From NCBI GenBank assembly GCA_021201535.1, contig JAJQEU010000039.1, positions 1-32,063 on the forward strand: DNA of 32,063 nucleotides. The letters are read 5' to 3'. This DNA comes from Clostridiales bacterium. Its GTDB lineage: Bacteria > Bacillota > Clostridia > Lachnospirales > Lachnospiraceae. Every line of letters begins with the position of its first letter. Position 1 is the stretch's first letter. The notes below the pieces were generated by a model, which made no database searches, was not told the DNA's origin, and saw only the letters and a program-made list of their open reading frames with translations. A program made the position numbers and the translations under genes. Positions 1 through 7,389 of this stretch are shown here, one piece after another.

Positions 1-865
1 AACAGCCCGGCAGCAGGATCAGCGGTTTTGCCGTGTGAAAGAGGCTTTTCATCAGGTGCGGCACCGCGATTCCCACAAAAGAAATCGGTCCTGCAAACGC
101 GGTCACGGTGGCCGACAATATGCTGGACAGAAGAATCAGGGAAACACGCAGGAAGCGGATATTCACCCCGAGGTTTTTCGCGTAAATCTCCCCCGCCTGA
201 TAGGCGCTTATGGGTTTTGAGAGAAAAAAAGTGAGAATCCATGTCACTGCAACTACCGCCGTCATCACCCGGACATTGCTCCACGAAGTACCTGAAAAAC
301 TTCCCAGAGACCAGTTGTGCAGATTCACGATATTGGAATCTTCAGCGAACGTCACCACAAAATCAGTGATAGCTGAGCAAATATATCCGATCATTACGCC
401 GCACACAACCAGAATGGCCATGCTGCTGACTTTCTTTGAGACAGCCAGGACCAGTCCCATGGCTATCATCGAGCCTGCAAAAGCCGCGAGAATCATACCG
501 GCGGAACTGATGATGATCCCCCTTCCCAGCAGAAAGATCATGACCAGGGCCACCACCAGCTTCGCTCCGGAGGATATACCAAGGACATAAGGTCCCGCAA
601 TCGGATTCCCGAAAAAAGTCTGCAGCAGGAAACCCGAGACAGACAAAGCCCCACCCAGAATCAAGGCGGCGATGGCGCGCGGCAGGCGAATCTCCCACAC
701 AACCGCGGCTTCCGTGCTGCCGATGTTCTGACGGAACAGAACAGCCAGACATTCCCGGAAGGACAGCTCCACGGTTCCGCCTTTTATATTTATCATAAAC
801 AATAGAAACAGCAGCAAGGCCAAAACCAGAAAGGCGGCCATACAGCGCACGGTACGTTTCTGCAT
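1..865 (-). CDS. FecCD-family iron/haem ABC transporter permease (partial, C-terminus outside window)
   Basis: The reading frame starts at the ATG at 865, preceded by GGAG about 14 bases upstream, and stays open to the window edge, so about 288 residues are seen of a usual 330 or so. The first transmembrane helix is at about residues 8-26. It is followed by the family pattern RLPRAIAALILGGALSVSG, then GNPIAGPYVLGISSGA, a row of hydrophobic helices and the late motif FVGIAVPHLMK. These are signatures of the FecCD/BtuC permeases that move ferric siderophores, haem or cobalamin across the membrane. The start lies 8 bases after the stop of the binding lipoprotein, so the two are almost certainly co-transcribed. 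The ATPase partner is expected just beyond position 1. The substrate (haem rather than siderophore) is inferred from the neighbouring NEAT-like protein. Confidence 0.93.
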   Translation of the reverse strand, partial: MQKRTVRCMAAFLVLALLLFLLFMINIKGGTVELSFRECLAVLFRQNIGSTEAAVVWEIRLPRAIAALILGGALSVSGFLLQTFFGNPIAGPYVLGISSGAKLVVALVMIFLLGRGIIISSAGMILAAFAGSMIAMGLVLAVSKKVSSMAILVVCGVMIGYICSAITDFVVTFAEDSNIVNLHNWSLGSFSGTSWSNVRVMTAVVAVTWILTFFLSKPISAYQAGEIYAKNLGVNIRFLRVSLILLSSILSATVTAFAGPISFVGIAVPHLMKSLFHTAKPLILLPGC

Positions 866-873
866 TCTTTCCC

Positions 874-2124
874 CTACTCCAGTCGGTACAGATAGTTCAG
901 TTCCTCATCCGGTATATCCTCATCCGTCAGGATCGCGTGAATATCCATCATCAGCGCGACAAACCCGGTGGTCTCCTGAAAAACACTTTTTCCGGTACAC
1001 CAGACGTTTCCGTCCTGCACCGCCTGGAAATCGGCCAGCAGTTCACTTTTGTCCAGAAGCTCGTCCATCGTCGTCAGCTCATTGTCGATGGAGCTGTTGT
1101 AGATCAGCACATCCGCATCCTTCGCTCCCAGATAAAAATCCTCCATCTGCATATTCATGGTGGAAACGGCGCTGTCCTCATCGCCGGTCAGATTCTCAAA
1201 CGCATATACCCCACCGGAAAGTTCGATCATCTTTGAGATGTAACCGCCGTATTTATGTATGTTGGCGGCTCCGTTAGTCGTGATATAGAAAAAAGCTACT
1301 GTCTTTCCGGTACTCTCCCCTCCCAGAATATCCGAGAGACTGGCTACCTGTTCCTCAAAATATCGGTCCGCCTCCTCCTCTTTGCCGAGCAGGATCCCAT
1401 ATACCTTCACCCACTCCAGTCTTCCCAGCGGATGATTTTCGTAGCTGGAATGCTCCACGAACACCGGGATACCGAGCTCCTCCAGCTGCGTCTGAACATC
1501 CGGGGAGTGGTAGATCATGGTTGATTCGATCGCCAGGTCACAGCCCTCAGAGAGCAACAGCTCATAATCCGGCGCGGAATATTTGCCGGCGTAGAGCATC
1601 TCCCCGCTCTCGATGGCCGCCCTCGCCTCCTCGATATACCAGCCGTCCGCATTGGTTCCGGACAGACGGATATTGCCGATCCCGTCCAGCACGCGGAACA
1701 GATCCATCGCTGAGGTCGCTACCAGATAAATGCGGTCTGAGCCCTGCCCGATGACAGTGATATCATCCGGCAGATTCTCCGGTACCTGCATCCCCTCTGG
1801 GACCACCAGATAGCGGGTATCTCCGGCAACCGTAATCAGATAATAGCCGCCCTCATACCGATCGGCGGCAAACTGCGTGGCATAGCTCAGGGAAACACCC
1901 TCCTGCACTTCCATATCATCCCAGTCATAAATATCATCCGCTGCCGCGCCTGTCTCAGAAATCGCGTTTTGTGATTCATCCGCGTCGGCTTCGCCCTGAC
2001 AGCCGTCCAGCAGTAGAAGAGCGGCAAATACCGCTGCGAGAAGCACCCAAAAGAAAACACGCCGTGTTTTTTCTGCCGTTATTTTTTTCCTGTATTTTAT
2101 GTATACTTCAAAATCCCGCATCAT
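874..2124 (-). CDS. ABC transporter substrate-binding lipoprotein, iron/haem type (helical-backbone metal receptor)
   Basis: This 416-residue protein has a charged N-terminus, a hydrophobic segment at about residues 23-39 and a lipoprotein-like cleavage site with Cys42 (LLLLDGC). The Asp before the Gly is unusual for a lipobox. Downstream are features of the FepB/BtuF class of two-lobed receptors: VLDGIGNIRLSG, a middle stretch with SEGCDLAIES, then the long linker helix region EWVKVYGILLGKEEEADRYF, and a second lobe containing FFYITTNGAANI and ADVLIYNSS. It should capture a ferric chelate or haem outside the membrane and hand it to the FecCD permease that follows 8 bases later. The ribosome-binding site before the tandem ATG ATG start is weak (GGGGC), so the exact start is less certain. 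A 110-bp gap separates it from the upstream NEAT-like gene. Confidence 0.9.
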   Translation of the reverse strand: MMRDFEVYIKYRKKITAEKTRRVFFWVLLAAVFAALLLLDGCQGEADADESQNAISETGAAADDIYDWDDMEVQEGVSLSYATQFAADRYEGGYYLITVAGDTRYLVVPEGMQVPENLPDDITVIGQGSDRIYLVATSAMDLFRVLDGIGNIRLSGTNADGWYIEEARAAIESGEMLYAGKYSAPDYELLLSEGCDLAIESTMIYHSPDVQTQLEELGIPVFVEHSSYENHPLGRLEWVKVYGILLGKEEEADRYFEEQVASLSDILGGESTGKTVAFFYITTNGAANIHKYGGYISKMIELSGGVYAFENLTGDEDSAVSTMNMQMEDFYLGAKDADVLIYNSSIDNELTTMDELLDKSELLADFQAVQDGNVWCTGKSVFQETTGFVALMMDIHAILTDEDIPDEELNYLYRLE

Positions 2125-2143
2125 CCGTCTGCCCCGAATTTAC

Positions 2144-2167
2144 AGGAAACAACAGGCGTCGTTTCCT
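2144..2167 (-). promoter_or_regulatory. Short inverted repeat upstream of the binding-protein gene
   Basis: AGGAAAC (2144-2150) and GTTTCCT (2161-2167) form a perfect 7-bp stem with a 10-base loop, about 20 bases before the binding-protein start. There is no T-tract after it on the minus strand. It could modulate translation or expression between the NEAT-like gene and the transporter genes. The rest of the 110-bp gap shows no clear promoter. Confidence 0.25.
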
Positions 2168-2234
2168 TTGTGTCTGATACATGGCTGTGTAAGGAACTGT
2201 CCCGGCGCAACCACATCTACGGAAATCAACTGCT

Positions 2235-3155
2235 TCACTCTGCAGGAGAAATCGTTGATGAGTCAAAATATATGGTATAGTCGATCTCATGAGGCTCGCT
2301 CATCGCCGTCGTATCCGCAGTCACTGCCATCGCATAATCAAATCCGTCCACCGGAATTTCAAAGAGCGACCCTCCCTCTGTGCTGATCGGCAGATAATGC
2401 TCCTCTCCCACAATCATATAGTCATAATTGGAACTGCTCCAGGTAATCCGCGCAGTCGCCGCCCCGCCTGTCACAATCAGTACTGCAGGAGATTCGATAG
2501 TCGCGCGTCCGGTACCGCCCTCCAGTGTCACCCCGATGGTGTAGGTTCCGTCTGCCAGGTTCAGCGATTCCGGGGAAACCCCCGCCTCTGCCGCGGACTC
2601 CTCCTCTATCCGGACCGGGTTGGATACCGATACCGTATGATCGTACCAGACGCCTTTTGTGCCGATGATCGCAACAGAAAACTCCTCATCCAGAGCCGGA
2701 ACCGGGATGTCAAATCCGTACACCGTCTCCGTATACCCGTCGCTGTATGTCACCTCATCCTCCGTAGGCTCGATCAGAGCAGCGCCTTCCTCCTGTGCTT
2801 CCTCCGCCGTGCCATAATAAAGGTTCACGATATTCCGGGAGACCAGAGAGACATGTATGGTCATGACACCGTCTTCCACTGTGAGCGTTCCCTTTCCGTC
2901 GCAGGCTTCATTGACATGGAACATACTGCTGTCCGTGATAAACTCCGCCGTATAAACGCCATCCTCCGGCACAGTATCACTTTCCGCCGCATACTCACCG
3001 CCTGCCTCATCCGCGGCAGACATCTGTGCTTCCTCCTCTTCCGCGGAGACAGCCGACGTCCCCGATTCCGTAACCGACTGCGTACCGCAGCCCGCCAGAC
3101 ACAGCGCCGCCGCTGCTGACACAGCCAATAAAGTCGTCATCCGTTTTCGCATCAT
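2235..3155 (-). CDS. Cell-surface lipoprotein with two NEAT-like (haem/iron transport-associated) domains
   Basis: The start is placed at the first of two ATGs (3155) because GGAG sits at the right distance; the open frame runs 10 codons further upstream without a ribosome-binding site. The 306-residue product has a signal peptide with lipobox CLAGC (Cys23) and an acidic low-complexity spacer to about residue 62. It then has two beta-rich domains, at about 65-180 (starting EDGVYTAEF) and 201-300 (starting ADGTYTIGV). DGxYT openings, a VEDGVMTIHV strand, and YDYMIV near the end of the second domain resemble the NEAT-like domains found in clostridial haem-uptake proteins. The gene sits 15 bases after the flavodoxin and upstream of a FepB-like receptor and FecCD permease, so haem or iron capture is the likely role. 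Domain assignment is by eye and the ligand is inferred. Confidence 0.78.
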   Translation of the reverse strand: MMRKRMTTLLAVSAAAALCLAGCGTQSVTESGTSAVSAEEEEAQMSAADEAGGEYAAESDTVPEDGVYTAEFITDSSMFHVNEACDGKGTLTVEDGVMTIHVSLVSRNIVNLYYGTAEEAQEEGAALIEPTEDEVTYSDGYTETVYGFDIPVPALDEEFSVAIIGTKGVWYDHTVSVSNPVRIEEESAAEAGVSPESLNLADGTYTIGVTLEGGTGRATIESPAVLIVTGGAATARITWSSSNYDYMIVGEEHYLPISTEGGSLFEIPVDGFDYAMAVTADTTAMSEPHEIDYTIYFDSSTISPAE

Positions 3156-3169
3156 AACGTTTCTCCTTT

Positions 3170-3619
3170 TCACTGCTCCAGCCACGCCCGGATCGCGTCA
3201 TCATCCTGATCGCTGATGCGAATCGCTGTATGCACCGAAGCGCCGCCGCAGATTTCCTTCACAGCCTTCCCGGACTTTTCCGGCCCGGTCGATCCGCTGG
3301 TACAGAACACATATACATCCTTCCCGGTGAAATCATACTCGGACGCGAATGTCCGGATCAGACGCGGGCAGGTGCCGTACCACACTGGAAAGCCGAGCAG
3401 GATACGGTCATAGGAAGCAAAATCATCCACATGGGTCGTCACCGCGGGCATTTCCCGCGTAGCGATTTCTTTCCCGCCGATCGCTATGGCTCTGGCATAA
3501 CTTCCGTAGTTTTTCTTCGCCTTAATCTCAAACAGATCGCCGCCCGCCAAAGCCTGCATCCGCTCGGCGACACGCTTTGTATTACCTGAAAGAGAAAAAT
3601 AAGCAATTAAAGTTTTCAT
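3170..3619 (-). CDS. Flavodoxin
   Basis: This 149-residue protein opens with the FMN phosphate-binding loop of flavodoxins (LIAYFSLSGNTKRVAERM; residues 4-21). A central LLGFPVWYGTCPRLIRTF stretch follows, whose Trp-Tyr would stack on the isoalloxazine ring, and then FCTSGSTGPEKSGKAV. The length fits short-chain flavodoxins. Its ATG overlaps the stop of the PsiE-like gene by four bases (ATGA), which implies translational coupling, and the NEAT-like lipoprotein follows 15 bases later. In this context it may supply electrons for iron reduction or haem handling, or replace ferredoxin under iron limitation; both are inferences. A general electron-transfer role with the pyruvate oxidoreductase further along the window is also possible. 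Confidence 0.9.
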   Translation of the reverse strand: MKTLIAYFSLSGNTKRVAERMQALAGGDLFEIKAKKNYGSYARAIAIGGKEIATREMPAVTTHVDDFASYDRILLGFPVWYGTCPRLIRTFASEYDFTGKDVYVFCTSGSTGPEKSGKAVKEICGGASVHTAIRISDQDDDAIRAWLEQ

Positions 3620-4047
3620 TGTCCGTCAACCTCCTTTGACTTATCCGTCCGCTTTTTCCACGGACACCACTGGTTCTGCAGCGCATATTTTTTGATGATG
3701 ATTATAATGGCGACTCCGATGATCGTGAGCAGATTCTCCACGGCGGTCGTGTCATGCACGATCATATGCCGCACGATCACAAACATCATCACATCGAGAA
3801 CCGTCTCCGTCCCCGGACTGCAGAGCACCTTGAACAGCTCCACACAGATCACAATATTCAGAATGTATGTGATAAATGTCAGCAGGGCGCCGTCCGCGTT
3901 CGGATTCGCGATATATTCCAGAAACGGCGTCTTTAAAAAGAACATGGCAATCACAACAACCACGATAATGATCACGGAAAGCAGGACTTCCAGCACTTCA
4001 CTGACGTGATCCATCATATTTCTCAGCTTTTTCCACTTTTTTAACAT
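3616..4047 (-). CDS. PsiE-like small membrane protein
   Basis: This small membrane protein (about 143 residues) has an amphipathic basic start (MLKKWKKLRN) and four hydrophobic helices. One is very rich in Ile/Val (LLSVIIIVVVVIAMFFLKTPF), and another contains TIIGVAIIIIIKKYAL. The length and layout fit the PsiE family (phosphate-starvation-inducible E), whose biochemical function is unknown. The start at 4047 has GGGG upstream. An ATG at 4083 would add 12 residues and is preceded by GGAGG at a long spacing of 12, so it is a real alternative. The gene follows the aminopropyltransferase-like gene closely and overlaps the flavodoxin start by ATGA. Confidence 0.7.
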   Translation of the reverse strand: MLKKWKKLRNMMDHVSEVLEVLLSVIIIVVVVIAMFFLKTPFLEYIANPNADGALLTFITYILNIVICVELFKVLCSPGTETVLDVMMFVIVRHMIVHDTTAVENLLTIIGVAIIIIIKKYALQNQWCPWKKRTDKSKEVDGQ

Positions 4048-4086
4048 AAGTATAACCCCTGACGCGAACTTTATACGGCACACATC

Positions 4087-5691
4087 TTACTGAAACTCCT
4101 CCAGAAGTCCCGACAATCCGTCTTCCTGAAAGATCTGTTTATAGTAGCTGACCTCATCGTAGATCAGGTCATCAATCACGCGCATGCCGAGCAGTTCCAC
4201 CGGCGCTTTGTCGTCCGTCATCAGATACTCTCCCGCCTCATATGCCTGCAGGTTGTCGGAGACGGTGTCCATCATGGCTCTCAGATTCGCGTCCGTCTCC
4301 AGATCAATGTTCGTCTCCATGACAGCAAGCATATCCGGATTGTCGGACGCAAACAGCTCCCGGTTCGTATTCCCGGAACAGTCCACCGTATAGACCTCGG
4401 AAAATACGGCGGACACAGTGTCGGAAATATACTGGTTGATATTTCCCTCCTCCCCGCCGCGCATGTTCATATTGATCACCATCACACCGCCGGGATTTAA
4501 GTGTTCCTGCACCAGCGTGAAAAACTCGATCGTAGACATCTGAAACGGGATCGTGATATCCTGATAAGCGTCAACCATGATCACATCATACGTTTTGTCG
4601 ACCGCGTTCAGATAGGCGCGCCCGTCATAGGTGTACACAGGAATATCTTCGGAGAGGTGAAAATATTCCACGGCAAGCTCCGTGATATCTTCATCAATCT
4701 CCACGCCCTCTATATTCAGATTGTCAAAGTAAAGATTACACTGTGTCGCAAAGGTTCCGGTTCCCATACCGAGAATCAGGACATCCAGCTCCTCCGCCTC
4801 ATTGACGTCCGCCATCATGGTGGAAGCCATGGCGTAATCATAGTACATCCCGGTCAGGCTGCCGTCCCTGACATAGACCGACTGAACGCCAAACAGCACA
4901 TTCGTGGATAAGTAGACCCTGTTGTCGTCCTCCTTCACCTGCAGATAATTATAGACGGACTCCCCCTCATAGGTCAGATCATCCTCCCAGAAAGCAAAGC
5001 TGTCCGTTCTGCTGACCAGACAGGCGACGATCAGCACGGCCACTCCGACAGCCGCGCGGATTGACTTCTGCCGTCGGCTGCAGAAATAAATAATCGCGAT
5101 CGCCAGCAGAATGCCGGCGAAAATATAAAACGTGATCGTAACTCCGACCGTCGGAATCGTCATAAACGTCGGGACAAAGGTGCCGATGATGCTGCCGATC
5201 GTGTTGGAAGCGTTCAGAAAACCGACCGTCTTTCCGTTGTCATCCAGATCCTGCACCGCGTACTTGACAAGAGACGGCGTCACCGTTCCCAGCAGGAACA
5301 GCGGGAACACAAAAATGATCATGCAGGACGCAAAAGCCGCCCAGATCAGGAAGTTGCTGTTGACCGAAAAAATCATCACCGCCGAGATGCCGAGGATGAT
5401 ATATTTCCCGAGGACAGGGATCAGCGCAATCCAGATGGCCGCGATGAGGATGCGCTTATACAGCCGGTCCGGATCCGGATGCCTGTCAGCCGAACGCCCT
5501 CCGTAGATATTCCCAAGTGCCATGGCGATCATAATCGTACCGATGATGATCGTCCAGACAATCTGGGAGGAACTGAAATAAGGCGCCAGCAGACGGCTCG
5601 CGCCCAGCTCCACCGCCATGACGGACATGCCGGAAAAAAATTCAGTCACATATAAGTAAATCTTATGATTCAGGATTTTTCTTGTTTCCAT
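4087..5691 (-). CDS. Membrane protein fused to a spermidine synthase-like (aminopropyltransferase) domain
   Basis: This 534-residue protein has about seven hydrophobic helices in residues 1-225, including VELGASRLLAPYF and FVFPLFLLGTVTPSLVKYA. These are typical of the transporter-like half of fused spermidine synthase-like proteins. A Rossmann methyltransferase fold follows, with LILGMGTGTFATQ (about 305-317), the acidic strand end VEID (330-333), YDGRAYL (355-361) and YDVIMVDAYQ (368-377). In spermidine synthases these bind decarboxylated AdoMet and supply the catalytic Asp (here Asp374). The usual DSTDP becomes DAYQDI, so the substrate may not be putrescine. The start at 5691 has GAGG five bases upstream. 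It heads the minus-strand gene run leading into the iron/haem genes. Many members of this fused family have no assigned reaction. Confidence 0.85.
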   Translation of the reverse strand: METRKILNHKIYLYVTEFFSGMSVMAVELGASRLLAPYFSSSQIVWTIIIGTIMIAMALGNIYGGRSADRHPDPDRLYKRILIAAIWIALIPVLGKYIILGISAVMIFSVNSNFLIWAAFASCMIIFVFPLFLLGTVTPSLVKYAVQDLDDNGKTVGFLNASNTIGSIIGTFVPTFMTIPTVGVTITFYIFAGILLAIAIIYFCSRRQKSIRAAVGVAVLIVACLVSRTDSFAFWEDDLTYEGESVYNYLQVKEDDNRVYLSTNVLFGVQSVYVRDGSLTGMYYDYAMASTMMADVNEAEELDVLILGMGTGTFATQCNLYFDNLNIEGVEIDEDITELAVEYFHLSEDIPVYTYDGRAYLNAVDKTYDVIMVDAYQDITIPFQMSTIEFFTLVQEHLNPGGVMVINMNMRGGEEGNINQYISDTVSAVFSEVYTVDCSGNTNRELFASDNPDMLAVMETNIDLETDANLRAMMDTVSDNLQAYEAGEYLMTDDKAPVELLGMRVIDDLIYDEVSYYKQIFQEDGLSGLLEEFQ

Positions 5692-5750
5692 AATTTCCTC
5701 ACGTCATTTCACAGTTCACAGGACAGACTTTTGAAACTGAGTTATTTTGT

Positions 5751-5777
5751 CATCAATAATTACGTAATTTCATCAAT
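5751..5777. promoter_or_regulatory. 12-bp palindrome flanked by CATCAAT direct repeats (candidate operator)
   Basis: AATTACGTAATT (5758-5769) is a perfect palindrome, bracketed by identical CATCAAT copies at 5751-5757 and 5771-5777. It lies 60-85 bp upstream of the minus-strand aminopropyltransferase-like gene and about 120 bp upstream of the plus-strand aquaporin promoter. A dimeric repressor site is plausible. I could not place a convincing minus-strand promoter beside it. Confidence 0.35.
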
Positions 5778-5837
5778 CATAACACATTTCTGTCTGCTTG
5801 GCTATCCTGATTTTGAAACTGACAGCCATGAAAATGT

Positions 5838-5894
5838 CGCGGGCAAAATGTGAACGATGTTTCATACGCGGGCAAAATGTGAACGATGTTTCAT
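5838..5894 (+). repeat. Tandem 28-bp direct repeat upstream of the aquaporin promoter
   Basis: Two identical 28-bp units, 5838-5865 and 5867-5894, are separated by a single A. Each unit begins CGCGGGCAAAATG, ends GATGTTTCAT, and contains two ATGT boxes nine bases apart. Boxes therefore start at 5848, 5857, 5877 and 5886. The second copy ends exactly where the -35 element of the aquaporin promoter begins. Placement suggests an activator or repressor array; see the matching finding. Confidence 0.85.
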
Positions 5895-5923
5895 TTGACT
5901 TCTCTCCGGTCGAGTGTTATATT
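5895..5923 (+). promoter_or_regulatory. Sigma-A type promoter for the aquaporin gene
   Basis: TTGACT (5895-5900) and TATATT (5918-5923) are separated by exactly 17 bases. Transcription should start near 5930, giving a leader of about 38 bases with AAGGAGG at 5954-5960 before the ATG at 5968. The tandem repeat abuts the -35 box upstream. Confidence 0.8.
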
Positions 5924-5967
5924 GCTGACAGGGGGCAGGTAATCATTATTTATAAGGAGGTTTTTGT

Positions 5968-6648
5968 ATGGAACACTTTAAAAAGTACATCGCCGAGGTC
6001 ATCGGCACCTTTGTCCTGGTAACGTTCGGCTGCGGGACGGCAGTCGCGGTAGGATGCTCCAGTGAGGCGGGGAGCGGCTATCTGTTAACGGCTCTCGCCT
6101 TCGGTCTATCCATTGTCGCCATGGCATTCAGCATCGGCAATATTTCCGGCTGTCATGTCAATCCGGCGGTTTCACTGGCCATGCTGATCCGGAAACAGCT
6201 CTCGGCTCTCGATTTTGTGGGATATGTGATCTCCCAGATCATCGGTGCGGCGCTCGGATGCGTCGTGCTCGGCGTTGTGTTCGGGTTTGACTGCGGTTTT
6301 GGCGCGAACCAGATACAGGACGGCTGGACGAACGGGACACTCGGAGGAGCATTTCTTGTAGAGCTTGTACTGACCTTTGTCTTCGTCCTCGTCATCGTCG
6401 GCGTGACCAGCAAGGTTGAAAACGCTGCCGTAGCCGGTATCGTGATCGGTCTTTCCCTGACACTGGTACATATCCTTGGCATCGCTCTGACCGGTACTTC
6501 CGTGAACCCGGCGAGAAGCCTGATGCCCGCCATCTTTGCGGGAGGAACGGCACTGTCGCAGCTCTGGATCTTCATCGTGGCTCCTCTGATCGGAGGTGCG
6601 GCGGCAGCTGTTGTGTACAGCGCGCTGGATACATCAAAAAATAGTTAA
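5968..6648 (+). CDS. aqpZ: Aquaporin Z-type water channel (MIP family)
   Basis: This 226-residue protein has six hydrophobic helices and both half-helix signature loops: HVNPAVS (Asn65-Pro-Ala) and TSVNPARS (Asn180-Pro-Ala). The selectivity filter reads as a water channel. His168 lies 15 residues and Thr177 six residues before Arg183, the same spacing as in E. coli AqpZ, with Phe45 in the AFGLS segment. Glycerol facilitators normally have Gly and an enlarged loop here, so water (or another small neutral solute) is favoured over glycerol. The ATG at 5968 follows a consensus AAGGAGG. It is the first gene after the repeat-flanked promoter. A two-component system follows on the same strand after a possible hairpin, so osmotic control is an attractive but unproven link. 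Confidence 0.95.
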   Translation: MEHFKKYIAEVIGTFVLVTFGCGTAVAVGCSSEAGSGYLLTALAFGLSIVAMAFSIGNISGCHVNPAVSLAMLIRKQLSALDFVGYVISQIIGAALGCVVLGVVFGFDCGFGANQIQDGWTNGTLGGAFLVELVLTFVFVLVIVGVTSKVENAAVAGIVIGLSLTLVHILGIALTGTSVNPARSLMPAIFAGGTALSQLWIFIVAPLIGGAAAAVVYSALDTSKNS

Positions 6649-6662
6649 ACACAGAGTTCACA

Positions 6663-6686
6663 GGGGTTAAAAGCTTTTTTGACCCC
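6663..6686 (+). terminator. Hairpin after the aquaporin gene (weak terminator or attenuator)
   Basis: GGGGT-T-AAAA pairs with TTTT-G-ACCCC (one G-T wobble) around a four-base loop. No T-tract follows, so termination would be partial at best. It lies between the aquaporin stop (6648) and the regulator start (6715) and could set the ratio of channel to regulator transcript. Confidence 0.35.
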
Positions 6687-6714
6687 GACTTCATTACTTT
6701 CAGGAGGACACATT

Positions 6715-7389
6715 GTGAGATTGCTGCTTGCAGAAGACGAAAGATCACTCTCCCGGGCACTTGTAACGATACTGGAGCGGAACGGCTATCAGGTGGACGC
6801 CGCTTTTGACGGCGAGGCGGCGCTTGCCGCTCTGGAAACCGGCAGCTACGACGCCGCCATTCTCGATATCATGATGCCGAAGATGGACGGTATCAGCGTT
6901 TTAAAAAAAGTAAGAAAGAACGGTAACCTGATACCTGTGCTGATGCTGACTGCAAAGTCCGAGATTGACGACAAGGTAGACGGTCTTGACGCCGGAGCCA
7001 ACGATTATCTCACCAAACCTTTTGAATCAAAAGAACTGCTCGCACGGATCCGGTCTGTGACACGCACACAGACCGCTTCCGTCCGATCCCGGCTGGAAAT
7101 GGGCAATGTGACGCTGAACCGCTCAAACTTTGAGCTGTCCACACCGTCCGGCAGCTTCCGCCTCGCAAATAAGGAGTTTCAGATGCTGGAGCTTCTGATG
7201 ACCAGTCCGAACAGCACGATCTCCACCGGGCGGTTTATGGAAAAACTATGGAGTGCAGACAGTGAGGCGGACGACAGTATTGTCTGGCTCTACATTTCTT
7301 ATCTGAGCAAAAAGCTGGATGCAATTCACGCGGATATCCGGATCAGAGCTGATCATAATGACGGATATGCTCTGGAGGAAATGCCATGA
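6715..7389 (+). CDS. OmpR/PhoB-family response regulator
   Basis: The start is the GTG at 6715, seven bases after AGGAGG; an upstream TTG at 6679 has no ribosome-binding site. The 224-residue product begins MRLLLAEDERSL, giving the acidic pair Glu7/Asp8. The phosphoacceptor is Asp51 (DIMMPKMDG), the switch Thr is Thr79 (MLTA) and the conserved Lys is Lys101 (LTKPF). The C-terminal half (about 125-224) is a winged helix with LANKEFQMLELLM and the wing DGYALEEMP; the recognition helix area contains DDSIVWLYISYLSKKL. Its stop overlaps the kinase start (ATGA), so regulator and kinase are translationally coupled. DNA target unknown; the tandem boxes at 5838-5894 are one candidate. Confidence 0.95.
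   Translation: MRLLLAEDERSLSRALVTILERNGYQVDAAFDGEAALAALETGSYDAAILDIMMPKMDGISVLKKVRKNGNLIPVLMLTAKSEIDDKVDGLDAGANDYLTKPFESKELLARIRSVTRTQTASVRSRLEMGNVTLNRSNFELSTPSGSFRLANKEFQMLELLMTSPNSTISTGRFMEKLWSADSEADDSIVWLYISYLSKKLDAIHADIRIRADHNDGYALEEMP

Noticed and set aside
2108-2290. Small gene between the two lipoprotein genes
   Set aside because: The 60-codon frame overlaps the ends of both real genes and has no ribosome-binding site or recognisable sequence.
5838-5894. CRISPR array
   Set aside because: Only two direct copies with a one-base gap; no spacers and no cas genes.
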